From Scatomorpha sp964367935 (GTDB lineage Bacteria > Bacillota > Clostridia > Oscillospirales > Oscillospiraceae): a DNA stretch of 64,000 bases. The stretch is from NCBI GenBank assembly GCA_964367935.1, contig CAYIYZ010000001.1, forward strand, positions 62,001-126,000, in the 5' to 3' direction. This document shows, one piece after another, positions 31,288-39,855 of this stretch (within the stretch, counting starts at the first letter, position 1; every line of letters starts with the position of its first letter). The position numbers were made by a program, and so were the translations under genes. The notes under the pieces were generated by a model that saw nothing but the letters and a program-made list of their open reading frames with translations, searched no databases and was not told where the DNA came from.

Positions 31288-32565
31288 TTAGTCTTCAATT
31301 TCACGTAAGATCCAATATACTTGCTCCGCATCGGAGCTCTCCTCGAGCGTAGACTTCGCTATATAATAGCCCTCGTCCGCTATCATCTCGTAGGTAGCGT
31401 CGGTAAATTGCAGTGTACTGCCGAGGGTGCTCGCTATGTCATAGCCCGACATGCCCTTCTTTTCGTTCGGAACACCGGAGAAGTCGTAGCTTGAATACGT
31501 TTGGCGTTCGGCACTGAGCGAAACGGTTTCGCCTACATCAAGCTCCAAGTCGAAAGCGAGATAAAATATCCTCATCGAGCCGAAGGCGTCACCTATAAGC
31601 TCGTCTAAGACCGTCACGCTGTAGTTACGCACTTGCTCCGTCTGCGGTGTCATGTACTGCGACAAAGTTTCAGACGTAGCGTATGCCAAAAGCTCCGACG
31701 CACCCTCTATTGTGCCCACGTGCTTTAAGGCAAAATCTGCCGTCAACTCGCCCAACACGCTGTCGAAATCGCTCTCGTATCGCTCTACGGTCGGCAGGGC
31801 AATGCCCTCTAATTCTTCGTCCAGTCCACCATCTTCGTAGAACTTAAATTCATAGCCCTCTATGTCTTCACCCACTATGATGATGAGCAGCTTGTCGTCC
31901 TGCTCTGCGCCCTCACGGGGTAAAGGTATGGAGAGGTACATATGCGTTTCATACAAGCCACCGCCCGAACCGCCGTATGCAAAGGGCAGGGTAACACTCG
32001 GGTCGTAGTCAAAGCCGAAGGTCATACGTGCCGCCTCATAGTCCTCGGGCTCGGTGGGTAAATCTGTGAGCTCGTAGACGGTCACGGGCGTGTCAAGGCG
32101 CAAGTCCTCGGCGCTTGCCATGCCGTAATTCTCGTCTGCGATGTAGGCCTCATAGTCGGAAAACGAAGAAAAGTGTATCTCGGAATCGAAAACGTTCGGC
32201 ATACTGCGAGTGAGTAGCTCGGCTTCTACCCGTTCACCGTTTACGCTGATACTCGGTAGCGTGTGTTCCAAAGCGAAAAACGATGAAACAAAGGGGTAAT
32301 ATACCCTCGTGCTCTGCGTCTCTGTAGCCGTGTTAGTGATTTCATAGCTGTCCGCCACCTCCGCCCCTAATCGCCCCTCGGCTTCTATGCTCGTGTGGCG
32401 GGTGGCGGAGATGTTCTCGTACGTGTCCGCCGTAAGAGGCAATATGGGGCCCGAATACGCCTGAAACTCAAAGACTAAATCAGCGTCAGAGACCTCGGGC
32501 GCACAGCCGTAGAGAGTGCCGAGCGTCAAAACAGCCATGGCAAGCATTGCGATTTTCCTTTTCAT
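31288..32565 (-). CDS. Hypothetical lipoprotein, 425 residues
   Basis: A lipoprotein signal ends in LGTLYGCAP with the cysteine near residue 21, so the protein should be anchored outside the membrane. The rest is beta-rich, acidic and without further membrane segments. Recognisable phrases such as EVADSYEITNTATETQSTRVYYPFVSSF-like (ADSYEITNT, RVYYPF) suggest an adhesion or sensor-like surface protein, but I recognise no family. GAGGAGGTGA precedes the ATG. It follows the phage-like block on the same strand with 51 bases between and no terminator seen, so read-through from that block is possible. Confidence 0.7.
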   Translation of the reverse strand: MKRKIAMLAMAVLTLGTLYGCAPEVSDADLVFEFQAYSGPILPLTADTYENISATRHTSIEAEGRLGAEVADSYEITNTATETQSTRVYYPFVSSFFALEHTLPSISVNGERVEAELLTRSMPNVFDSEIHFSSFSDYEAYIADENYGMASAEDLRLDTPVTVYELTDLPTEPEDYEAARMTFGFDYDPSVTLPFAYGGSGGGLYETHMYLSIPLPREGAEQDDKLLIIIVGEDIEGYEFKFYEDGGLDEELEGIALPTVERYESDFDSVLGELTADFALKHVGTIEGASELLAYATSETLSQYMTPQTEQVRNYSVTVLDELIGDAFGSMRIFYLAFDLELDVGETVSLSAERQTYSSYDFSGVPNEKKGMSGYDIASTLGSTLQFTDATYEMIADEGYYIAKSTLEESSDAEQVYWILREIED

Positions 32566-32616
32566 ATGAAGTCACCTCCTCTCTCTTTGACGAAGTAAAC
32601 AACAAAATGTTCCACA

Positions 32617-32880
32617 CTATTTCTGCTCTAAAATACGAATTCTCGTCTCATGGTCACCGAGTTTATCGGAGTTGAGGCGACTTTTGACGTTTAGTTTGTC
32701 GTGGGCGTCCTCGTTTTTTATGCCCAGCTCGTGCAGGCTCTTTTCAAGCTGTACGACGGATTGCGTAAGCTTTGTAATAGCTGTGTTTAGTGCTATCATG
32801 GGTCTTGCGAGTAACCCGACAAGCCCCACGAGGGAGATGAGCACGGTCACGACTGTCCATTCCACGGAAAAAGCGGTCAT
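32617..32880 (-). CDS. Small membrane/coiled-coil protein, XhlA-like position
   Basis: 87 residues from the ATG at 32880, preceded by GGAGGTG; a longer frame lacks a ribosome site. One membrane helix (about 8-28), then a coiled coil (about 35-85). In PBSX and relatives, xhlA-type proteins of this size at the end of the tail operon associate with the membrane and help lysis. Last gene of the phage-like block. Confidence 0.6.
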   Translation of the reverse strand: MTAFSVEWTVVTVLISLVGLVGLLARPMIALNTAITKLTQSVVQLEKSLHELGIKNEDAHDKLNVKSRLNSDKLGDHETRIRILEQK

Positions 32881-32885
32881 GGGCG

Positions 32886-33437
32886 TCACACCTCCCAATC
32901 GGGCATAAAGAGTGCCATGTCGTTCCATGTGACTTTTGAATTTTCAATGTCACGCCAGCGCAGATTTTTCATTACAAAGACAACTTGCAGATGGCAGGGC
33001 AAAATGTCTATCACTCTCTGCTGCAGAGCCTCTAATTCAGAGGGCACACCGGGCGCATCGGGGAAGCTGACTAAAACGGTGTAGTGCAGCTCCGTTTCCT
33101 CGACAACTGCCTTTATACCACAACCTGAGATTGTGTCGTTTAGCGCCTTTTCTGTGAAGGAACTGCCGTCAATGCGTAAAAGGGCAGCAATAGCGGCACG
33201 CCTGTCTTCTATGCTGTAGCCATGGAAGGCATAGGGCAAAATCTTCTCGTATTGTGTAAGGGCATAGCCATCCGAACTCATTATGAGTGCCTCTTTTTCA
33301 TTTTGTGCAAGTACGACGGCTAGTGCATCAAGCTCCATGCCCTCTGCCTCTATATGTGAGGCTACTATGCTGTCACGCAGTGCATAAATGCCCAGTGGTC
33401 TCAGTAGACTTTTTATAAGGTCTGCATGTACGGCCAC
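32886..33437 (-). CDS. Phage tail protein, YmfQ/XkdU-like
   Basis: 183 residues from GTG at 33437 with GGGGTGA upstream. Layout and position directly after the baseplate J-like gene match XkdU/DUF2313 proteins: an N-terminal helical region (LIKSLLRPLGIYAL) and a beta domain ending in the short tail VTWNDMALFMPDWEV. These proteins form part of the baseplate wedge where fibres attach. No fibre gene follows here. Confidence 0.7.
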   Translation of the reverse strand: MAVHADLIKSLLRPLGIYALRDSIVASHIEAEGMELDALAVVLAQNEKEALIMSSDGYALTQYEKILPYAFHGYSIEDRRAAIAALLRIDGSSFTEKALNDTISGCGIKAVVEETELHYTVLVSFPDAPGVPSELEALQQRVIDILPCHLQVVFVMKNLRWRDIENSKVTWNDMALFMPDWEV

Positions 33438-33443
33438 GATAAA

Positions 33444-34502
33444 TCACCCCATTTCACTTATACTGAGATTTTGTAGGATGGGCAAGCTTTCCCCTGCGAC
33501 ACTGATGTCGGCAGCTGGCTGTGTAATAACATAGTTAGCGACACCGGGCACAGCATAGATGATACTGTGGAGCTCAGCGAGCAGGAGGTCTTTGCCCAAT
33601 CTTTCACCGCTGAAGTAGGCGTGTAGCATACTCTCCGCCTCAGCACGCACGGTGTTGAAGTCGCTGTCAGCATGGGCGGCGAGGCTGAGGCTGATGTCTA
33701 CACCTTTCAAAGCCGGCGCTTCTACGGCTATATCGACACAAATTTCACGTGCTAAATTGAGTTTATCTGCAACAGTGTCAAGAAGTGCCTGAGGCGGTAT
33801 ACCGCTCTGGGCGGCGATGATAACATCCACGGTGCCTATGCCACGCTTTTTCGGCAGGACACTGACAGCTGCGACCCCATCGGTGTTGAGGGCGACCGAC
33901 TCGTAGTAAGCGGCGTTAGCGCCGTTAGGTAAACTCTTGTAGGTCGAGAGGATACGAGCTCGGAGGCTCTCATCGTCCTCGGTGTCCGCGCCGCCGTAAA
34001 AGGCTTCGGGGTTACTGCAATAGGAGACGCCTGTGGGTGCAAGCACCATCTGTCGTATGGTGCCGGGCGCCACATTACCGGATATTCCCGGCAGTATAGC
34101 ACGAGCTGACACGTCACAAAACAGAGCACCGGCGTTTATAGTGGCGCTTTGCGTAGTGACAAATGAGGTGCCGAGAGCAGTTTTGCACTCGATGCCTGCG
34201 GCAATGCTGAGGTCATCGTTACGAGCGGCGGCAAGGGTAAAGCGTAGTACGCCTTGTGCCGTGACTGCCTCTGTTCTGTCGAGCGCACGCAGTTCGGCAT
34301 GGTAATCTAAATACTCACCGTGTGCCGTCTGGGGATAAGCTTGTCTGGACACAAAGTCAGCCTGAACCCACAGCCCGGAGAGCTGTAGAGCGACGCTGTG
34401 AAGGCGTAGTGACATGTCGCCGCCCTCGGATATGTATATCCCCGTTTCGCTCTCTAAGAGAGCTTTCATACTTTCATAAATTTCGTCTGCTGTTTTTATC
34501 AT
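33444..34502 (-). CDS. Phage baseplate J-like protein (XkdT-like)
   Basis: 352 residues, the usual size. N-terminal segment IYISEGGDMSLRLHSVALQLS and the central GGADTEDDESLRARILSTYKSLPNGANAAYYESVAL around residues 170-205 are characteristic of gpJ/XkdT. The family forms the wedge arms of contractile tail baseplates. AGGAGGGC lies before the ATG. It sits between the XkdS-like and XkdU-like genes, exactly as in PBSX. Confidence 0.88.
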   Translation of the reverse strand: MIKTADEIYESMKALLESETGIYISEGGDMSLRLHSVALQLSGLWVQADFVSRQAYPQTAHGEYLDYHAELRALDRTEAVTAQGVLRFTLAAARNDDLSIAAGIECKTALGTSFVTTQSATINAGALFCDVSARAILPGISGNVAPGTIRQMVLAPTGVSYCSNPEAFYGGADTEDDESLRARILSTYKSLPNGANAAYYESVALNTDGVAAVSVLPKKRGIGTVDVIIAAQSGIPPQALLDTVADKLNLAREICVDIAVEAPALKGVDISLSLAAHADSDFNTVRAEAESMLHAYFSGERLGKDLLLAELHSIIYAVPGVANYVITQPAADISVAGESLPILQNLSISEMG

Positions 34503-34510
34503 ATGCCCTC

Positions 34511-34867
34511 CTAATTAAGTCCGATAACAAAGTTTAAGAGACTGCTGTTTTTTAGTTTGAGTGTAAGGTTCATGTGTACTCCGCCTTGTTCAGCGTCAGT
34601 AATTGTAAGATCTTCTACGCTGATCTCAGCTTCCGAGGCGAGCGCTTCGGCGACGAAAAGTCTGGCTGCACTTTCACGCTCCGAGCCTTTGACGGTAGCG
34701 CCTAGCGTGTGCAATCTGCTTCCGAAGTCGGGGAAGGGGAAGAAGCCTCCACGTTTTGCACTGAGCTTCATAACTATGCGCTGGCACAGCTCGTCTACGC
34801 CACTGACGGTCTCAACGCCACCAAAGGCAGAGATACGGTAGTCGCCGTCTATCAGTTTAAGTTCCAT
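34511..34867 (-). CDS. Phage baseplate protein, XkdS/DUF2634-like (gp25 type)
   Basis: 118 residues. DELCQRIVMKLSAKRGGFFPFPDFGSRL is a clear form of the gp25/XkdS motif, here spread over residues about 25-53, followed by a beta domain. Gp25-type proteins nucleate sheath assembly on the baseplate. The start codon overlaps the stop of the upstream gene. Confidence 0.8.
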   Translation of the reverse strand: MELKLIDGDYRISAFGGVETVSGVDELCQRIVMKLSAKRGGFFPFPDFGSRLHTLGATVKGSERESAARLFVAEALASEAEISVEDLTITDAEQGGVHMNLTLKLKNSSLLNFVIGLN

Positions 34868-35259
34868 CAGTATAAGTCCTCCCTTGTGAGTACTCTCTGC
34901 CCGTTTAAAGACAGGTTGCCACTGACCTGCACATTGCCGACAATTTCGATGTTTCCGCTGTTTTTGAGCAGTATAGTTGCCGAGTCAGTCTTGATACTAA
35001 CTTCGCCTTCTGCGAGCGTCTCGCTTGAGTCGGAGTCTAAAATGCCGACGATAAGCCTACTGCCGTCTGTACAGTTTAGTACGAGCGCACGCTGACCTGC
35101 ACGTGGCTTGTACCGTAAAGGCCCTGCGAAGACGATGTCCATGTCACGTTGTTCGCTGATGCTACGAGCGGCAGGTCTGGCACCGCCTATGCTAATTTCT
35201 GCAATGAGCGCCTGCGTATCTTGAAGACGCTCGTTTGCAAGTTTTTGAGTGAGCCACAT
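34867..35259 (-). CDS. Phage baseplate/spike protein (XkdR or gpV position)
   Basis: 130 residues. An OB-like N-terminal half (RDMDIVFAGPLRYKPRAGQRALVLNC) is followed by short beta repeats (SIKTDSATILLKNSGNIEIVGNVQVSG) like those of triple-helix spike proteins. The length is short for a full membrane-piercing spike. The place between XkdQ- and XkdS-like genes supports a baseplate hub tip. Identification is by pattern and order. Confidence 0.65.
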   Translation of the reverse strand: MWLTQKLANERLQDTQALIAEISIGGARPAARSISEQRDMDIVFAGPLRYKPRAGQRALVLNCTDGSRLIVGILDSDSSETLAEGEVSIKTDSATILLKNSGNIEIVGNVQVSGNLSLNGQRVLTREDLY

Positions 35260-35263
35260 ATTA

Positions 35264-36196
35264 TCAAAGCTCCTTTAAATAAAGATGGGTGAACAATCCG
35301 TCAGCACTACCGCTACAGACGGACTCGACTACTACAAATCTTCCGCCGACACTACTGAGTGCCGATTCGGGAATCTCTATAATGTCACCTGCAAAGGCGG
35401 CAAACAGTAGTGGCAGAGTAATTTCACAAATATCAGCCTCTGCCTCAGATTGTTCTATCTGCCAGGCGGCGGTGTGTCGCATGGCGTCGTAGCTTGTGTA
35501 GCGAGGTACGTTAATAACACGCCGTGCGCTACCACCTTTTTCAAGAAATGCGTCGTTTAAGACCGTCACTTCGGCAGCTACGCTCTTGACGAGCACTTCG
35601 GAGATGACGCCGGCACGAGTAATTACACGCCTACGCTTTAGGATGGGCGCTTTTTCACTTAGGTAATGGCTGTCGCCATAGGAGCCGTCAAGTATTAGTA
35701 CGCCCTCGGGCGAAAATCGAGGTAGGGTATCGCCGCAGAACATGCAAAACTCACGTAGTACATGCCAAACGCTGTCACCGCTTGCGATTTGAAAATGCGG
35801 CGCTATGGACATCTCTTTTTTTATGACTTTGTCGATACCGAGGGGCAGCACGTGCCTTGTTAGGATAAAATCGAGGTCAGCGGAGTAGTATTCGGCAGCT
35901 TCTGCCTCGTTATCGAGAAGAAGTGCGGCGAGTCCTCGTCCGACGAGCTCTGCACGCACGCCCTCAGCGTCAGCGGTAAGCACAACTTCGTCTATGCGCC
36001 CTGTGAACACCTGTACGCCCTCATTCATGACATTTAGGCTTATCGCCTTTGCAATTTCTCTTTCATCCGATATCTCGTAGGCGAAGGAAACGGAGAAGCT
36101 GTCACAAGGTTCTCCGAGCGTGTGTTTAAACTCAAAGTTAATGAGCTGAGGCAATTTATTTTCCGTGCCATCTGCGGATTTAATATAAACATCCAT
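35264..36196 (-). CDS. Phage tail hub protein, XkdQ/YqbQ (gpD-like)
   Basis: 310 residues starting at ATG 36196 (GGGGTGA upstream). LGEPCDSFSVSFAYE near the N-terminus and VFTGRIDEVVLTADAEG near 60-76 fit late-control gpD/XkdQ hub proteins. The middle WHVLREFCMFCGDTLPRFSPEG is typical of the beta-barrel core. The protein forms the trimeric hub on which tube and spike assemble. Confidence 0.82.
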   Translation of the reverse strand: MDVYIKSADGTENKLPQLINFEFKHTLGEPCDSFSVSFAYEISDEREIAKAISLNVMNEGVQVFTGRIDEVVLTADAEGVRAELVGRGLAALLLDNEAEAAEYYSADLDFILTRHVLPLGIDKVIKKEMSIAPHFQIASGDSVWHVLREFCMFCGDTLPRFSPEGVLILDGSYGDSHYLSEKAPILKRRRVITRAGVISEVLVKSVAAEVTVLNDAFLEKGGSARRVINVPRYTSYDAMRHTAAWQIEQSEAEADICEITLPLLFAAFAGDIIEIPESALSSVGGRFVVVESVCSGSADGLFTHLYLKEL

Positions 36197-36200
36197 GATA

Positions 36201-36776
36201 TCACCCCAACTTAATTATATCGCCGGCATGGATTAGATTTGGGTTTTTGATTTGTGGGTTTAGTACGAGTAGTTCTGCCGTGCTCAGTCCGTAGTTATTT
36301 GCGATGCGCCAGAGCGTGTCACCCGATCGGACAGTGTAGCTGAGTTCTTGTGCGCTGATGTTAACCTGTGGTCTTGGTGTGTCGCTCTGCGAGGATTGTT
36401 GTCTTATGAGTGCCTCGTATTCGTCGTCGGCGCATTCCCAAAACTCGAAGCTGTAGCGCACGTAGTCCTCGCAAGGCTCTTGCAGAAGTGAGAGCGCTAC
36501 GAAATAAGCGCGCGCCGTCTGCCAAACGGGGTGAACGAGTGTTCCGGGCGTTTCGTCGTAGAAGACGGAGGCGAGTTTACGAAATTCATCATAAGCACCC
36601 TTACCGGAAAATTCACCCGTACCGCTGAGTACACGATTTTTAAGGCCCATACTTTGCAGGGCATAGCTACCCAAGGGCAGTTTGTGGCTTTTCACGGAAT
36701 GCTCATAGTGGATTTCGTATACGGTCGGATTGTGTGGCCAGGTGTAATCTTTGTAGCGCATGGGTGATAGGTTCAT
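36201..36776 (-). CDS. LysM-containing tail assembly protein (XkdP-like)
   Basis: 191 residues from the ATG at 36776, supported by AGGCGGTG; a longer frame exists without a site. The C-terminal LysM domain (about 143-190, YTVRSGDTLWRIANNYG and NPNLIHAGDIIKL) follows a domain with TGEFSGKGAYDEFRKLASVF. XkdP-like proteins join tape measure, tube and hub, and their LysM may contact peptidoglycan. The order matches PBSX. Confidence 0.82.
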   Translation of the reverse strand: MNLSPMRYKDYTWPHNPTVYEIHYEHSVKSHKLPLGSYALQSMGLKNRVLSGTGEFSGKGAYDEFRKLASVFYDETPGTLVHPVWQTARAYFVALSLLQEPCEDYVRYSFEFWECADDEYEALIRQQSSQSDTPRPQVNISAQELSYTVRSGDTLWRIANNYGLSTAELLVLNPQIKNPNLIHAGDIIKLG

Positions 36777-36789
36777 GAAGCACCGCCTT

Positions 36790-37356
36790 TCAATGCATGC
36801 GCAGAGGTGCATCGACCCTGCGTGTTTCACGTTTAAGATGCTCGGAGAGCTCTGTTAGGGGCTGTTTCCCCGAGAGGGTGGGCTCTTGTGTGTAGCTTCT
36901 AAACTCAGCGCTTGTGGTTCTTTGCGCATCGCCACCGCTGTTGTAGTTTCTCCTGTTTGCACTCTGACTCTCAGATGCCGAAATTTCAAGGCGTTCACTT
37001 CGGTTTACAGTCCGATTAAAGTCAGTGTATGTTTCTTGCGAGCTTACCGAGCGATAATCTAGGTAGTTCGGAGAATAATCGCCCACTTCTTCAGCATTTC
37101 GAGGGCGTGCGCTGTGTTTTATCCTCATAATGGGGCTTAGGAGCCTTCGGAAAACCGAAGGCTCTTTTTTAGTTGTCGTGGGTACTGCATTTGTCTCATA
37201 ATCTCGCCGACTTGACACCTCATCGGTGGTTTCTTTAAACTTGTCAGAAGATGACAGGGTGTGTTCGGACGAATCAAGCCTGAGCAGTAGATCAGAGGCA
37301 AGGCTCTGCAAACTTTCCTCTTTGATGTATCGCAGGATATTATCATTTAAATTCAT
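36790..37356 (-). CDS. Hypothetical protein in the tape-measure position, 188 residues
   Basis: AGGAGGTGC precedes ATG 37356, which overlaps the upstream gene by 14 bases. A short helical N-terminus (NDNILRYIKEESLQSLASDLL) is followed by a polar, Ser/Thr/Arg/Asn-rich stretch that looks disordered, and a helical C-terminus. There is no membrane segment or long coiled coil. In PBSX this slot holds the large tape-measure protein (XkdO), often over 600 residues. I recognise no family; whether it sets tail length is only a hypothesis. Confidence 0.7.
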   Translation of the reverse strand: MNLNDNILRYIKEESLQSLASDLLLRLDSSEHTLSSSDKFKETTDEVSSRRDYETNAVPTTTKKEPSVFRRLLSPIMRIKHSARPRNAEEVGDYSPNYLDYRSVSSQETYTDFNRTVNRSERLEISASESQSANRRNYNSGGDAQRTTSAEFRSYTQEPTLSGKQPLTELSEHLKRETRRVDAPLRMH

Positions 37357-37600
37357 TTGAGCACCTCCTCAAGTTCAAAAAGCGTGACTGATCGAAATTA
37401 GAGTTCACATAGGCAGCGTTTGTCTCAGAGGCGCTCGTTTTATCGAGCACCATGTGAGCGGCGGCGAGAATGACATGTCTGTTTTTAATACGTCTTGCCT
37501 CACGAGAGTAGGGCATGATGTTAAAGTGAGAGAGCACACGCCAGCGCAGCCGTTGTAAGCTGTCTTGAGCCAAAGCGTCCAGTAGTTGTCGTTCGGTCAT
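37343..37600 (-). CDS. Small phage protein, tail assembly chaperone position (XkdN-like)
   Basis: 85 residues from ATG 37600, which overlaps the stop of the tube gene (TGATG); a TTG one codon earlier is also possible. The protein is helical and basic (LLDALAQDSLQRLRWRVLSHF). Its place between tube and tape-measure slots is that of tail assembly chaperones. The sequence itself gives no family match, and no frameshift site was found. Confidence 0.6.
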   Translation of the reverse strand: MTERQLLDALAQDSLQRLRWRVLSHFNIMPYSREARRIKNRHVILAAAHMVLDKTSASETNAAYVNSNFDQSRFLNLRRCSNEFK

Positions 37601-37986
37601 CAAGACTCAATTTCGACGCGTGACTTAGCGACGAGCATGACACGCTCAGCGACCATCTCGGAAAGTTGTCCGTTTTCGGAGATTTCCGACCATTCACAAC
37701 CTGTATAGACTATGCGTCTGTCGGGTTTAACAATGGCGAGTGAGAAGTCAGTCAGATCGTGGAAGTTAATGCCGTCGGAAATAGCTTCGTCGGTGGCATA
37801 GAGCCTTGAGAGCTCAATTTTGTAAGTACTCATACCTGCTACAGTAGCGACGGGTGAGCTTTCGCCGAAGGCCTCGACAACACGTTCGTTTCGTATGGAA
37901 ACAGCGTTGTAGCCTTGCACAACGGCGATTTTTTTCCCGTTAGCTTCTATAAAGATATCGTTACTGGTGGGGAAAGCCAAAGACAT
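37600..37986 (-). CDS. Phage tail tube protein (XkdM-like)
   Basis: 128 residues. Starts MSLAFPTSNDIFIEANGKKI and includes VQGYNAVSIRNERVVEAFGE, the beta hairpin pattern of XkdM/DUF2001 tail tube proteins. About the expected 130-150 residues. It lies 12 bases after the sheath gene; sheath followed by tube is the standard contractile-tail order. Confidence 0.82.
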   Translation of the reverse strand: MSLAFPTSNDIFIEANGKKIAVVQGYNAVSIRNERVVEAFGESSPVATVAGMSTYKIELSRLYATDEAISDGINFHDLTDFSLAIVKPDRRIVYTGCEWSEISENGQLSEMVAERVMLVAKSRVEIES

Positions 37987-37998
37987 GAAAAAACCTCC

Positions 37999-39042
37999 TT
38001 AAACGGTAATGTAAGCCATAAGGCTGATGGAATTTAGGCCGTAGGCGACATCGAATCCGAAAGAAACGAGACAGACAGTAGGGTCTGAGTCGTGTTCACT
38101 GACGGAAACGTCACGGTAGCCTGTGATAATCTCGTTTGCGAGATAGTTTTCGAGTTCGATGACGACTTTAGTGCGAATAGCTCCACGGGTTTGTGCGGTG
38201 TTTTTAACACGAGCGAAGTTAAGTTTGAGAGTGTTTCTGATCTCGGGGATAATTTTATCAACAATGAGTATGGTGGACAGCTCACGCCAAGTGGCGTCGG
38301 GTGTGCCGCCGGTTTGGGATTTAGTAGTAACAGCACGCACGAGCAGACACTGACCGCCGACAGACTCTATGGGTGTAACGCCGCCCTGAACGAGGGTGTT
38401 AATTTCACTGTCTGAGTATACGAGTTCGGGAACGTTCAGACCTGTGAGTACAGATGAGCTGAGGGGCAGTGCGGGGTCTGTAACGGAGGCGCATAGCCCT
38501 GCTAGGCAAGCGGCGGCGGCACCGTGAGTGGCATTGGGGTCGGGTGCGGCGCAGAGTACGATACGCTCACTGTTGAGATCGGCAGCGTGTTCGACTAAAG
38601 TCGTAATATCCCCCGACGCCTCTGCGATACCTATTCTGTACTTGGCGTTTTCCGTCTGAGCGCCTAAAATGGCGACGGAGAGCGCAGTGTGCGTGACGAG
38701 GTCACGGCTGTCGGACACGAGAAATTTAGGCTCGTCACGACGCATGAGTAGGTTAAAGGCTGCAACGTAGTCTCCTCCGCTGTTCCCGTTAGCGACGGAA
38801 ATAGCGATAAGTTTTGATGCACCATTTTTAAAGAGTAGTTCTGACATAGCAGTCATTGAGCCGGAGCTACCGAAGTTTGCAATGCACTCAGCGTGTGAGT
38901 GTAGGTCTACGATCTTGTTAATTTCGCCCGACTGCGAGCGAGCGGCGATGGCAACGACACCACCGTTAATGTTACCGGAGAGTGCGTTAGCGAGCTGGTA
39001 GCTACTGTAAACGCCGGGCCTCTCGTTAATAATGTTGGACAC
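37999..39042 (-). CDS. Phage tail sheath protein (XkdK-like)
   Basis: 347 residues from GTG 39042, overlapping the upstream TAG in TAGTG, with AAAGGAGA upstream. N-terminal ERPGVYSSYQ, the GSSGSMTAMSELLFKNGASKLIAISV region near 53-80 and the C-terminal VVIELENYLANEIITGYRDV identify a contractile sheath. Compared with PBSX XkdK (about 466 residues) it is short, so an external domain is probably missing. The sheath shows the encoded tail is of the contractile (myovirus) type. Confidence 0.9.
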   Translation of the reverse strand: MSNIINERPGVYSSYQLANALSGNINGGVVAIAARSQSGEINKIVDLHSHAECIANFGSSGSMTAMSELLFKNGASKLIAISVANGNSGGDYVAAFNLLMRRDEPKFLVSDSRDLVTHTALSVAILGAQTENAKYRIGIAEASGDITTLVEHAADLNSERIVLCAAPDPNATHGAAAACLAGLCASVTDPALPLSSSVLTGLNVPELVYSDSEINTLVQGGVTPIESVGGQCLLVRAVTTKSQTGGTPDATWRELSTILIVDKIIPEIRNTLKLNFARVKNTAQTRGAIRTKVVIELENYLANEIITGYRDVSVSEHDSDPTVCLVSFGFDVAYGLNSISLMAYITV

Positions 39043-39527
39043 TATGAGATGTCTCCTTTCAGTTTAAAGTCTAAAAATTGCCCCGTTTCCTGATCGAGTT
39101 CACGAAGTAGGAAGAATAGGCAATCGAGCTCAGTGTGCAGGTGATATAGGCGCAGGTCACGATCGTAAGAAACGGCGTCGCAGAGTGTGCTTCTGTGTTT
39201 AAAGGAGGCAGGAGCATCAGCCATGATGTGTACGATACTTGCGGCGACGGCGGAACATTCCGCCGCCCCGTCTTGGGTGTAGGGTGCGTAGATATCGAGG
39301 CTGATGACTGCCTCGCAACGGTAACCGTAGAGTTCACGTGCCAGGCCGTTATCGAAAGTTTCACCGAGGTAGTCACCTGCACCTGAGGAGAGGAGCGCAC
39401 TGCGTTTGAGGGAAACACAGACCCTTGGTTTTGTAGAGGGAAGAGCAAAGTTTCCGAAGGAGCGCTGAGCATCTAAGCCCTTAGCGTTTAGAAGTGAAAC
39501 GATGGTGTCAAGTATGGTGTCGGTCAA
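39042..39527 (-). CDS. Phage head-tail/tail completion protein (XkdJ position)
   Basis: 161 residues with a helix-rich start (DTILDTIVSLLNAKGLDA) and a beta core (EAVISLDIYAPY) like gpU/XkdJ-type tail terminators. It overlaps the sheath gene by one base. Function is inferred from gene order. Confidence 0.65.
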   Translation of the reverse strand: MTDTILDTIVSLLNAKGLDAQRSFGNFALPSTKPRVCVSLKRSALLSSGAGDYLGETFDNGLARELYGYRCEAVISLDIYAPYTQDGAAECSAVAASIVHIMADAPASFKHRSTLCDAVSYDRDLRLYHLHTELDCLFFLLRELDQETGQFLDFKLKGDIS

Positions 39528-39528
39528 A

Positions 39529-39855
39529 TCACAGGCCTCCTTTCAGACGCATTATGCCCTCCCAGTGAGAGCGAGTCTGCGCAATCATAACCGCTTTCAT
39601 GTTCAGTACCTCGAAGGTCTGTCCATCGACAAGGAGACTCAGACCTTCGGGCACGGATTCGAGGGCGTCGGGCTCAAGAAGGAGTAGGTAGCTGTCCTTC
39701 TGGGCTATACCTGCCAAATGTGGGTAGTATGCTTCCTCACTCTTTCGATTCAAGGCTTGCACAATCACTTGCACGTTTATTGGCTCTTGCTGAGCAGCTG
39801 TGTGCAGTGAGGCAAAGCGTGTAAGTCCACTGCAGTGACTAAACAGTTTTTTCAA
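39529..39855 (-). CDS. Phage head-tail joining protein (XkdI position)
   Basis: 108 residues from TTG 39855, overlapping the previous TGA stop (TTGA), with AAGGGTGTG upstream. The sequence has a beta-rich C-terminal half (LSLLVDGQTFEVLNMKAVM), consistent with minor head-tail connector folds. The assignment rests on position between XkdH- and XkdJ-like genes. Confidence 0.6.
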   Translation of the reverse strand: MKKLFSHCSGLTRFASLHTAAQQEPINVQVIVQALNRKSEEAYYPHLAGIAQKDSYLLLLEPDALESVPEGLSLLVDGQTFEVLNMKAVMIAQTRSHWEGIMRLKGGL

